Part shown: positions 1 through 9,345 of the stretch, piece by piece
Numbering within the stretch: position 1 is the first letter of the stretch
Layout: each line of letters starts with the position of its first letter
From: Folioceros fuciformis
Taxonomy: Eukaryota > Anthocerotophyta > Anthocerotopsida > Anthocerotales
Direction: 5' to 3'
Length of the DNA: 24,896 nucleotides
Assembly (NCBI GenBank): GCA_049999805.1
Contig: JBNGIO010003131.1
Location: 1 to 24,896, forward strand
The notes under the pieces: model-generated
Seen by the model: only the letters and a program-made list of their open reading frames with translations
Told to the model about the DNA's origin: nothing
Databases searched by the model: none
Made by a program: the position numbers and the translations under genes

Positions 1-458
1 AGGTCACTCACTACCAAGCGGACACCATATTACCTTATGTATGGTATGTCGCCAGTGATGCCCATCGAGTTTGAGGTACCAACCTACCGAATCATGGAGG
101 AAGAAAGGATGAGTGCAGTGGATAGTCAACTAGCTCGATTGAAGGGGTTCATGGAGTACGAGGAATAGAGGGAAGGGGCAGTGTGCAAGAGACTTTGCGC
201 ATACAAGAACAAAGGAAGAGGAGGCATGACGCAAAACTCCGGAAGCGAGACGAGTTAGCACTAGGGGACTCAGCCCTCCTGTATGATAGCCGATATATAG
301 ACTTTCTAGGGAAGCTTCGCCTACGATGGATGGGGCCTTATGAGGTAGTCCGAGTGTATGACAATGGATCAGTACAACTCAAGGAGTTGGGAGGGGGCTG
401 GCTGCCGACAAGAGTGAATGGATGGAAGGTGAAGAAATATTGGCAGCCTCATCATTAG
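1..458 (+). pseudogene. Gypsy (Ty3) retrotransposon pol 3' end: integrase tail plus GPY/F-like domain, broken
   Basis: The window opens inside a Gypsy-type integrase. In frame 1 the residues TPYYLMYG...PVMPIEFEVPT match the well-conserved end of the integrase core, where a YG motif is followed by PIE and PT. This frame stops at TAG 166-168. Homology continues in frame 3 from about 165 to the stop at 458, with LRLRWMGPYEVVRVYDNGSVQL, the GPY/F-type module that follows the core in Ty3/Gypsy integrases and helps bind DNA. The change of frame plus the stop shows that the gene is dead. The rest of pol lies outside the window to the left. The family call rests on motif recognition and is firm; the exact lineage is not determined. 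Confidence 0.85.
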
Positions 459-1340
459 ATGTTTGCGGGGTCACAAACAATTGAGAAGGGAGGCATGCGG
501 AATGCGGGTTTTTGGCAAGTACCCGCAGTAGGTAGCGAGCGGCTAATAACATTTTCAATTTTGTTTGGTCTTGGTTTGGTAGGTTAGATGAGTGGCGATA
601 ATAAGGGGTAGTATTATAAAGAAGTTACCTTCTTTGGGATGGCTACCTATAACGAAGTATGCCCACGTAGGGAGGATATCTATGTGGGAGGTAGTACCTA
701 AATAAGAAATATAGTTGTGAAAGGCAACCTACCTACAGAAAAGGGGACACTTCTGTAGGGTATCTATTAAGGGCAATTACTACATATAGAAGTATACCTA
801 CGACAAGAGGGTATTTAAAGGGGTCCCTACCTAAGGTGTCCCATCAACGAAGGGTGCTCACCTCCACGTAGGGAACTACATCTACCTACATAGTGGGGAA
901 CAAGGAAGTAGCTGTGCGACAAGACACCTACGCCGGGGGCCTTCTTGTTGTGACCAAGCGGACTCAGAGCGAGAGAAAGGGCTTTGCTGTGGTGAGAGCC
1001 ATAGGGAGGAACAGTGCAGGGGACGTGAAATCAGCTGGATAGAAGCTGGGAGCAGTTGCCTACGGAGGTAGGGGTATAACCTTGCGTAAAGGAGGGCAAT
1101 CGACATTCTTGGGGTTTTAGTCCATCAACTATGGCGCGGACCTCCAACAATACTCAGGTGGGTTCTGGCAGTAGGGGATGACCCATAAGGGCAGCCAGCT
1201 CTCCCCGAACCAATGTTCCGTCCTTTTCCTGCTTTGGGGGCCAACTGAACTCCAAGGATTTGTGTTCGCGTATATTCCCGCATACAGCCGTATATAGGCA
1301 TATAAATAAACATAAATACGAAGCGACGCATTAGTCATGA
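459..1340 (+). repeat. Probable 3' untranslated region and 3' LTR of the Gypsy element
   Basis: This stretch directly follows the integrase stop and has no convincing gene. A purine run (483-493, GAGAAGGGAGG) could be the polypurine tract, with an LTR starting near 496 (TGCGG). A TATA-like box TATTTAAAG is at 812-820 and an A-rich AATAAACATAAA tract lies near 1305, the order expected for U3-R-U5. The words ACCTAC and GTAGG recur through 600-900, and a perfect 9-bp stem with a 10-base loop is at 732-759. A possible LTR end (TCA) is near 1337. The second LTR is outside the window, so both boundaries are guesses. Confidence 0.35.
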
Positions 1341-1848
1341 GGCCATTGGGTAGGTGGTCGAAACGGTGTGCCAGTGGGTATTAAAGATGTTTTTGTACAT
1401 AAGTTTAATTAATTGTCTTATTGCTCGATAACAACAAGTGGACTACTCCCTAGCCTACTCTCTGATTGGTTTTCAATTTGATAGACCTACGGACTTGGGC
1501 ATGTGACGCAAACATCTAGCTTGACTGGATATATGGCAGATATTGGTCGTATGTTCATGAAGGCTTGGTGAAGGAGTGCTATACCAACCTACAGCAATCG
1601 AAGGAGGAGTTGGAAGCCCTACCTGAACGAAACGCAAGGACTGGCCCTCGGTGTTGGACTATCCGGAGCATTCGACAGGTGTACGGAAGGTCGGAAGAGG
1701 GGAGAGATAGACGTATCTAACCAGGCTTAGAGGGGAGCGATTCCGGGGAAACCTACAACGACCGTGGGATTGATGTGGGATTGATGTGTCCACGATACAT
1801 GTGAGCGGGTGCCTAGTAGGGATACCATACCCGCTTGCCCACATCTCA
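1341..1848. other. Intervening sequence with no recognised gene
   Basis: I see no coding or RNA gene between the Gypsy remnant and the Copia terminus. A full 198-bp 5' LTR matching the one at 12320-12517 should lie at about 1680-1877, but apart from the last 29 bases no similarity is visible. The sequence here has therefore replaced most of the Copia 5' LTR. Confidence 0.5.
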
Positions 1849-1877
1849 CCGTCTTCGTTCTATCCGGAACGTTTACA
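1849..1877 (+). repeat. Residual 3' end of the Copia 5' LTR
   Basis: The 29 bases ending in GTTCTATCCGGAACGTTTACA match the end of the 3' LTR (12489-12517) at 26 positions. They end in CA, as LTRs do, and abut the primer binding site. Upstream similarity disappears. Confidence 0.7.
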
Positions 1878-1890
1878 TGGTATCAAAGCC
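1878..1890 (+). promoter_or_regulatory. Primer binding site for initiator methionine tRNA
   Basis: TGGTATCAAAGCC follows the LTR end directly and differs by one base from TGGTATCAGAGCC, the usual plant Copia site complementary to the 3' end of initiator tRNA-Met. It primes minus-strand DNA synthesis. Confidence 0.8.
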
Positions 1891-1922
1891 CATGCTCTTC
1901 ATCTCAGCAACTTCCATGCAAA

Positions 1923-2600
1923 ATGCCTAGGCAGGGAGCGTCTACTAGGAATGCACGTAATCTAGACACAAATAGGAGAGCTCATCGTGCACGACAAGTC
2001 TCCAATTCCTTTGTACCACTAGATACCATGCTAGACCTATACGATCAGAACTACCCAGAAATTTGCCTTAAACGTTTTGCACAAACCCATTCTAGTGGGA
2101 GATTAAGAGCTCAAAGTGCACATAGAAAGCCAATTAAGGATAGATTATATAAAGCACGTTGTCAACAAAGGGGACATAATCACAATCTACGCTACGAAGC
2201 ACGTGAATTGCCCCCTATCGAGTCTCTCTTCCAACCTAGAACCACAGCAACACAACGTAATTAGCAAATAGATAGAAATTCAATTCCACAAACTAGCCAA
2301 GGCATTGCTGACAGGGCCTTGCCCACAATGACTCATGTGGAGAGGACTCTGTCACGTTTGCTGTCAAACTAGGAAGTGCTGAAGATCAGAGTTGACGATA
2401 TGAAGACGGAACCACGAACAGCTGATCAAATCCCTTGGTTTTTCAAAGCGAAGCTACAAATAATCAAGAATCTTGTGGCTTCTATCACACAACAATTGTG
2501 TGATCTGCACACTGCAACACGAGGGAGCATTGTACAAACCCAAGACGAGGGAGAATTCAGCCTACCAATTTTGTCCTCGGCTAATGGCTTGCAAAGCTGA
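1923..2600 (+). pseudogene. Leader reading frame upstream of Copia gag, function unknown
   Basis: An ATG at 1923 opens frame 3, which runs to 2600 with only two internal TAG codons (2262-2264 and one just before 2376), about 225 codons in all. The first part is rich in Arg, Gln and Asn (for example MPRQGASTRNARNLDTNRRA) and therefore strongly basic. The second part (from 2376) includes a segment resembling an amphipathic helix around WFFKAKLQIIKNLVASITQQL. I recognise no domain. It lies between the primer binding site and gag, where a typical Copia has a short leader, so it may be an extra small protein, a former N-terminal part of gag, or chance. Two stops in a long otherwise open frame suggest a once-coding sequence. 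Confidence 0.4.
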
Positions 2601-3059
2601 AATTTCCGCTGCACAACACAAGCGGGAGCGCCCTGCACCAACACGGGAGGCCATCAGGATCTGAAGCGCTGCAACCAAATTGGTGCCCTTTCACAGCATT
2701 GTGTCCCTTGCACGTTGATAGGTTCTTTAGAAGAGTTGCACCTGTTTAGCAGACCAGGACATGGCAGTTAGGTCAAGAAATGAAACGTCATTACCCTCCT
2801 TTCTCTAAACTAACCTGCATAACGTTTGGCCAAGTGTTAAACTAAACCATGAAGACTTTGATGAGGAGGTTAGCAAGAGAAGGCTAGGATAAGTCTCTAT
2901 CCTTTCCTCCTCCTGCTACCCCCCCAGCAAATCATCCCTGCACTCTTGGTCAGTTTGAGATCAAAACATGATGCATGACCTAACATGAATGTTGCAAGAT
3001 ATTTAGGTATACCAGCATCATCTTGAAGCCGTAGCTTTCAGGTGTTCTATTAGATCTGC
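2601..3059. other. Leader sequence with no recognised gene
   Basis: I find no domain, RNA gene or repeat in this part of the Copia leader before gag. Confidence 0.5.
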
Positions 3060-3795
3060 ATGTCCATTGCACAAATCGATGCACTAGCTCAACAGTTTGG
3101 TCAGTTTAACATTAGACACAAGCCAAAGCCGAATCCCAAACCCATAAAAATGTCTGGTCCAACCTTTACCTCTGAGCTAAAGGAGAAAGAAAGATCGTTT
3201 CAATGGGAACCAATATCATGTTTGGCGTGTTCGCATCAAGGCCATCCTGCTGGCGCGAGGTGTCTGGAACATTGTGGATAGAACTTACGCAAAACCAAAC
3301 CCTACTGCCACTGGAGGAAAGAAGCCGACAACTAACGACATTGCCAAGTGGGACCTCCACATCAACATTACTGTTGCTCTCCTAATCAATGGCCTGGACG
3401 TGGACCTTGTGCCAGATGTCGAACATCTCACAGATGCTGCTGACATATGGGATCAGCTGGAGAGGATATATAAAAGTCAAAATATGATGAGTCTCTGTGC
3501 CATACAGACAGAGCTGTACACATTGAAGATGAGGGAGGGAGACAAGATCTCGGCACATACAAGCCGATTTTGTCAACTACAAGCACAGATTACCTCGCTG
3601 ACTAGCGAAAAGATACCTGAGTCACAGGTTGTGGCAAGGTTACTTTCTAGCCTGCCCCCATCTTATCAAGCTTTCGTCACAACATAGAATGGACCTGTCA
3701 AACCTAGTCAAGCTACTAGAGGTTCTGCAAGCACAATCACATGTGAAGATGTGATTGGTGCTTTGTACCAAGAGGAGCAGTCCCGTTTGAATTCT
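3060..3795 (+). pseudogene. Copia gag, N-terminal part (capsid-like)
   Basis: Gag is the structural protein that packages the element's RNA. The reading frame begins at ATG 3060 (or ATG 3150, MSGPTFTSELKEKERS) in frame 3 and passes to frame 1 by a one-base shift near 3200. The following text is typical of Copia gag: YHVWRVRIKAILLARGVWNI, then AKWDLHINITVALLINGLD, DAADIWDQLERIY, LYTLKMREGD and ARLLSSLPPSYQAF. A TAG at 3685-3687 falls where most relatives have Trp, so TGG to TAG is likely. Frame 1 then continues through DVIGALYQEEQSRLNS, the usual helix before the zinc knuckle. The gene breaks at 3795 at a GAATTCT word that recurs at 7791 and resumes there in the same frame. Confidence 0.85.
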
Positions 3796-4200
3796 GCTAG
3801 TGTATTGTGGAGTGGTACTTGCACCCAAGAACCACCAAGGGCCACACTTCCCCCTTATTATCGTCGTAGCACTAGGGTTCGCTCCCAAAGGAGTGAACTA
3901 GTGTGAAGGTTCCCCACAATCTTCCCCACATTGCCCAAATCTAATCCTATCTATCAGCCGGCTCCTAGACCTAACCACACTACAGCAAAAAGATCAGAAC
4001 CCTGTCTTTAACACCAACCACAACCCCAGTTGAATGAGGACTCAGCATCATCCTCAGCTCCCACTTCCAGCTCCTGGTATCAGCCTCCTCAGCAGCTGAG
4101 AGGAGGCCCTAGCTCTGGCCTCGACCTCCACTCTCATTCCTAAATGCTAGCCACCTCAACAGCTGATTGAGAACTTCAGCCCCAGCACAACAACTCCAAA

Positions 4201-4297
4201 CTCCAGACCTCAAGTCTCTACTCCAGCACTCGAAGTCTCTACTCCAGCACTTCTCCAGCACTTCAAATCTCTGCTCCAGCACTTCAACTCTTCAGCC
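4201..4297 (+). repeat. Short tandem repeat, CTCCAGCACTTCAA type
   Basis: Four to five imperfect copies of a unit near 21 bp (CTCCAGCACTTCAAGTCTCTA and variants) follow one another. The array is part of the insert in Copia gag and codes for nothing recognisable. Confidence 0.6.
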
Positions 4298-5039
4298 CCT
4301 TCACCATCACATCTCACTCCTAGATTTTGGAACACAACAGCCCCTCACTTGCAGTCCTTGAGGCAGGGATGTGCAGACCCAGGCTGGATAGCCTCCTTGG
4401 CTCACAGCCCTGCAATCCATCACCTTGGAAACCCCTTAGGGACGTCAAGGTACCCCAACCACCCAACCAACCTGCAAGAAAGGTCAGCCCCTGCGGATCT
4501 GGCCACCCAGACCTTAGCGATTTTGGGAGCCGCCACGTTCCCCTAGTGGCATGGGGAATCAAGGCTGAGGTGCATCTGCACACTGGATTAATCCCTCTAA
4601 CCCTGCTGCAGCCTGCACACAAGGTCAAGGGCATTCTTCACCAAAAAAAGCCTCCCCCTCAATGAAAGGCCTGGCCTCTTATACTCCCTTGGCCAGGAAC
4701 CCCTGTCACTGCCTAACCAGGTCAGCGCGCCTCATACAGAACACTCCACTCGTCAAAACCCTAAACCTAACTCCGACCTAATCCTAACCCTAACTTTGAC
4801 CTAACCTTGCTCGAATCTAGGGGTGACAAGAACAAACATCGAGGGAACCCCCTCATTCACCAAGGGAACCTCCTACACAAGTCGACCAGCCACACCCCAT
4901 GTATCATGGCATATATTGTCTCCTTGGTACTGTCTGGGGTAGGAATTACATGGCTTGCATGCCCCTCAGTGCCCTTTGCCACAGCGATCGAGTTGCTCAC
5001 AAGGAATAAACCCCCCTGGGCTTCCCCTCGCTAGTCACA
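4298..5039. other. Non-coding part of the insert; includes telomere-like words
   Basis: Open frames exist on both strands at 4320-4665, but neither has a recognisable domain, and their overlap suggests chance. At 4755-4806 there is a run of degenerate telomere-type words (AAAACCCTAAACCTAAC, then CCTAATCCTAACCCTAAC), resembling the plant telomere repeat CCCTAAA but too short and irregular to be a telomere. Confidence 0.4.
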
Positions 5040-7520
5040 AGCAACGCCTACACATCGACCCTCCCTCTACTTGGCCAACCTGATCTCCACATGCCCCACA
5101 AAACCCCTGCCATCTACCTGCTACTTGCTTGGTTCCGGCCAATCTGCCCGCCGCCTAGCTGCCTGGATCCAAGTGCCAACCCCTTGCCTGGCCTGCCGAT
5201 CAACCCACCTCAATCCAACTTGCTCGCCAGCTAGTTGCGACCCAGCCTGCCTGGTCAGTTGGTCTAGATCTTGCTGCCTGCTGGAATGTGCGGCCTGGAT
5301 CCTGACTGGAATGGGCTGGCCACGGCGTGCCTTGGCGATCCGCGCAGGCAGCCACCCCAGCTAGCCCGCCTCCTGGATCCGGCACCTGCAACCAAATTAG
5401 TCCGTCCAGACTGCCTTGGCGACCCAGCCTCCAGCAGCACACGTCTTGCCTGATCCACTCCGGCCTACCCAAGCCCATCGGAGCACCTTGCCCCCGACTG
5501 GGGCCTCCACCGGGGCTAGCCACCACGATCCAACCTGCCACCTGCTGACCTCCAGGCTAGATCCACCCCAACGTCCTGCGCAACCCGCCAGTCAGGTCAG
5601 CCAGCCTCCTGCCTGCCCAGATCTAGTCGCCATCCGCTACTTGGGATCTTGCAGCCAAGCCGCTGCCTGGCTTTCGGATCCGGCCTCAGTGAGCCTGCTG
5701 GATTCACCCGCCAGCCAACAGGCCTTCCCCAGCCAGGATTCCCTCCCTGGCCAACTACCGCCTTGATCCGCCTTAGACTCACCTGCCAGCCATCACAGCT
5801 TGGATTAGTTCGAGGCCCGCCTGGCCTAGATCCAGCGCCGCCTCTGGCTGCCTGCCTGGCCGGCCAGCGCCTGGACCCTACTAGCCCAAAGTTTGGGCTA
5901 TCTGCCTCGTCGCCTCTAGCTACAGCCAGGCCGGTCCCCTGGCTGGCTAAATCCAACCTGCCAGGCCTGCCTGCCTTCCCCGACCACTTGCTCGCCCAAG
6001 GCCGACTGGTCTGCCAGCTTGCTGGGCTGCCTGGCGATCCAGCCAGCGCCTGCCTGAACGGATCCACCTGTGAGGTTGCCTTTAGCCGACTTACCATTCC
6101 AGCCATATCCGCCCCCTGTAGCGTGGCTGCTTTGGCAACAACTCAGCCAGCCCACCAATCTGGCCACGGTCCAGCCAATCAGCCTGGCTGCCTGGATCCT
6201 CCGTCCCCCAGAGGGTGCAAATCGGCCTCCTGCCTTTCGGATCCGGCTAGGCAGCCAGCTTGCCCGCTTAGAAGCCGGAGGCCAGCCTGCCTGGCTGCTT
6301 GAGTTCCTACAGCCACGTCGGTGCTTGGCTTCCGGATCCAGCCCCGACTACCTTGGATCTTACACCGCTCCCAGGCCTGGATGCAATGCCGCCACAGGGC
6401 TGCCGTGAACCCGCCGCCGATGTGGCCGGCCAACCAACCAGCAAGCTTGGCACCCAAGTCAACCCGCCTGCCTACATGCTGGCCCCTGGATCCATTCGGA
6501 TCCGCAGTTGGATCCAACTGCGGCCTGCCACGCATGCGGATCCGCCTGTTGGCTAGATCCATCTTCCGGCCTAGGCTCCACCGGTCTAGGCCTGGATCCA
6601 CCAGCCAGCCAGCATCCAGCCCGTCAGTCGCCTGCGATAGGCCGAATCCGCCTCCGCCCGCCAGCCTGCCACGACCAGGCCACCTGCCCAACCAGATGGA
6701 TTTGCTGCTAGGTTTCGCCAGCACCCTACCAACCAGCCTGGATGGCTCTTGCTTCGATCCACCTTCCTAGCTGCAAGCTTAGATCCGTTGCCAGGCCGCC
6801 CCGCTGATCCAGCTAGGCCTGCCTGTCGATCCGGCCTCCTGGCTGATTGGATCCGCTAGCCCATCTTCCCCCCATCCTGCTAGCCAGCCACCGCAGCCCA
6901 TCTTGCCGGTGCCTGATCTTGCTAGGCCTCTTGGAGCCTGCAGCCCAGGTGCCCTCTAGCCCTGACTAGCGCCTGCCACTAAGCCGCCTGGCTGCTACTT
7001 GCCCGGAGCTGCCATCGCCAGCCTGCCTACCTGATCTCCAGCAGTTGGGCCTAGCCTGGATTAGGCCTCCCCGGATCTCAGATCGCCAGCAACCAGCCTG
7101 CTTGGCCTGGCCGTGCCAGGTTGGACTAGCCACAGCCAGCCCGTCTCCAGAGTCGGCCAGCAAGCCACCCAGCCCCACTGTCGCCGCTGGCTGCCTGCCA
7201 TCTTGGTCCATCCCGTTGCCAGCAGGCCGGGCGACTGCCAGCCCCTTAATCGGCCTCGGACTCGCCTGTCGACTAGTCGGGCTGTCATGGCTGGTCCACC
7301 TATAGCCGGTCCGCTAGTCTACTGCCGCTGCTTTCCCAAAGGCTGCAAGCTGGCTCCTGCCTGCTGCCGGCGAGACCCCTCGGCCGGCCATCACCTGCCA
7401 TCCACCGGCATACTGGCTGCCTGCCTGCCAACCAGGATCCGACCAAGCCTGGCCCTGCTCCTGGCCTATCCAGCTGCCTACTCTCAGGATCCTCAACCCC
7501 CCGGCGCACTTGGGCTAGGC
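5040..7520. repeat. GC-rich degenerate repeat block with many GGATCC and GCCTGCC words
   Basis: About 2.5 kb is strongly enriched in C and G and built from a small vocabulary: GGATCC (about sixteen occurrences against fewer than one expected by chance), GATCC, CCAGCC, GCCTGCC and CTAG. There is no clear fixed period, so this looks like an old, scrambled minisatellite. Long frames are open on both strands (for example 5649-6302 plus, and 6179-6724 minus) with Pro, Ala, Ser, Leu and Gly-biased text. This is expected from GC-rich sequence poor in stop codons, so I do not call proteins. Composition changes sharply from the surrounding Copia sequence on both sides. Confidence 0.65.
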
Positions 7521-7790
7521 CATGGCAAGTCTAAGCACGACACCCACACGCCTATGCCCAACCCCTTTTGCACGCTCCCGAGGCCACAACTTGCCCTCAC
7601 ACGCCCGGCTTAGGGCTCCACACACGCCGGCATCCCTCTCCACGGGCACACCCTACCCCCTACTTCACATTTTCCACGGCCACGAGTTAGCTAGACGATT
7701 GTTGACTTTCTAAACTGCACCACCACTATCTCCTGATCATCCTCTTTAATCTAGCCTTATCTAACATAGTTTCCTAATTACCTCTCGAAG
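7521..7790. other. Right end of the insert, no recognised gene
   Basis: Composition falls back to AT-richer DNA after the GC-rich block. I find no terminal repeat matching 3796 onward and no coding sequence. Confidence 0.4.
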
Positions 7791-8433
7791 GAATTCTATC
7801 AAAACTCCAAAAAAAACAAATACCACCCATTTTCTAAGAGGCCTATCTACCATGTGGTCTCCACATATACCTAGGAACAAAGCAAAAAAGGTGTTAGCTA
7901 TAGGCTTTCGACCTAACAAAAACAAGTCCAATGCAACACAACCTCCAGCAAGTGGCAAACCTGACAGTGGTTCGTCATCCTCCAAGAGACCAGGGAATTG
8001 TAACTGGTGCGGAATTGCTGGTCATTGGGCCTGAGAGTGTAAGAAGAAGAAATCTGGTGAACCTCAACGTGCTACTAAGAGTGTTGCGAATGTCACCATT
8101 AAAGACAGACAATCAGGTGACATCAAACCACCGGTGAAGATCCTCACTGTGTGTCTTGCCCGTTCTGTGCAAAAGGAAGGGAGATGGTACCTTGATCCTG
8201 GTGCAACCTCACACATATGCAAGGACAAAAAACAGTTCTTCACTCTCGATTCACGCCAGTCCACATCAAAAGTGCTTTTGGGTGACGAACAAAACAAAAC
8301 CAGTTTGCAAATACAAGGACAAGGTATTTGCAAGTTCAGTCTTCATGATGGATCAATTCTGAGCCTACAGGATGTGCTGTACGTGCCATCAATGGCAAAG
8401 AACCTCCTGTCCCTCAGTAAACTAATGCAGTAG
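7791..8433 (+). pseudogene. Copia gag C-terminus (CCHC zinc knuckle) and aspartic protease
   Basis: Frame 1 resumes after the insert with a basic linker, then the nucleocapsid knuckle CNWCGIAGHWA-stop-EC, spaced CX2CX4HX4C, which binds the genomic RNA. The stop, TGA at 8032-8034, replaces a residue inside the knuckle and may derive from CGA (Arg). The protease follows: WYLDPGATSHICKDK carries the D-x-G-A-T/S-x-H active-site motif of Copia proteases with Pro at the second position (usually Ser). It continues to LQDVLYVPSMAKNLLSLSKL, the standard end of the protease and start of the pre-integrase region. TAG at 8431-8433 interrupts the polyprotein. In a live element the protease would cut the polyprotein. 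Confidence 0.85.
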
Positions 8434-9345
8434 AGGACCTACCACATGAAGGCTGCAGATGGCACAAGCCTGTTTTACAGAAGTATTGACCCATCGTTGT
8501 ACGTCTTCAAAGGCATTGTGGAAAATGATCTGTACAGGCTAGACATTTTCACACATAAGCAGGTAGCGGGTTTAGCATCCACATATACACAAAAATTAGC
8601 AATCATGTGGCACTCTCCTTTGTCATGTGAACCAGCACAAGTTGGTAGATATGTCTCTACAGGAATGTCATAAGGAACCTTTACCTTGATGGTTTAAGGA
8701 CTTCCCTTCCTGTGAGGCTTGCATCATAGCCAAGCAGAAGCAACATCCATTTCCACACCTGGCCTCATACAGAGCAAAGGCTGTCTTAGAACTTGTGCAC
8801 GCAGATACCCCAGGGAAAATCCAAGTACCTTCAGTAGGCAGTGCTTTGTACTACCTAAATATCATAGATGATTACTCACGGTGTACCTGGACGTACCCTT
8901 TACAATTCAAGAGTGATACCTTCGCCACATTCCAGGGTTGGTTTGTAAGTGTACAGCGCCCGACAGGAAATTCAATCAAGTATTTAAGGACTGATAATGG
9001 CATAGAATTCTTGAATACAGCCTTTGACGCATTCTTACATGAACATGGTGTACAAAGGCAATTGACTGTTCCATACACGCCACAGCAGAATGGTGTGGCC
9101 GAACGCAAGAACCAAACCCTCTTACCCATGACACATAGCATGCTTCTCTGGGCTAGATTACCTCAAAAATTCTGGGCTACATATGTACTCAATAGACCGT
9201 TTACCAGCTCCGTCCCTTTGAAGACACCTTTTGAAGCCATGTGGAACAGAAAACCAAGCTTGCTGCACTTACGGGTCTTTGGATCTCGTGCTTTTGCACT
9301 TATACTTGAAGAGAAGAGGTGGAAGTTAGACCCTAGGGCTCGAGC
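8434..9345 (+). pseudogene. Copia GAG-pre-integrase region and integrase (DD35E)
   Basis: The pre-integrase region (8446 to about 8790) is scrambled by frameshifts: frame 1 text reads LYRLDIF, then traces of a WH and a CEACI-type zinc-binding motif appear in other frames. The integrase core is intact in frame 2 from about 8795: first Asp in HADTPG (8804-8806), second Asp in RTDNGIEF, and Glu in NGVAERKN exactly 35 residues after it, the complete DD35E triad that joins element DNA to the target. FWATYVLNR and HLRVFGSRAFA follow, as in other Copia integrases. Near 9340 homology passes from frame 2 to frame 1, so the polyprotein is broken on both sides of a well-preserved core. Confidence 0.9.

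Larger units (their letters stand above)
3796..7790. mobile_element. Candidate 4.0-kb nested insertion in Copia gag
   Basis: Gag reading frame 1 runs into GAATTCT at 3789-3795 and resumes in the same codon phase at a second GAATTCT at 7791-7797. The 3995 bases between have no Copia similarity, so the 7-bp repeat looks like a target-site duplication. The insert starts GCTAGTGTATTG and ends CCTCTCGAAG. I see no terminal inverted repeats, LTRs, poly-A tail or transposase, so the class is unknown. It may be a non-autonomous element or a composite. A 7-bp repeat alone could be chance; the preserved frame and gag order support it. Confidence 0.55.

Noticed and set aside
4320-4665. Overlapping frames of 112 (plus) and 104 (minus) codons
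   Set aside because: No domain and equal openness on both strands within a non-coding insert.
5649-6724. Long overlapping open frames of 217 and 181 codons on opposite strands
   Set aside because: They lie in the GC-rich repeat block, have Pro/Ala/Leu/Ser or Gly/Arg-biased text with no domain, and are open on both strands because the composition lacks stop codons.
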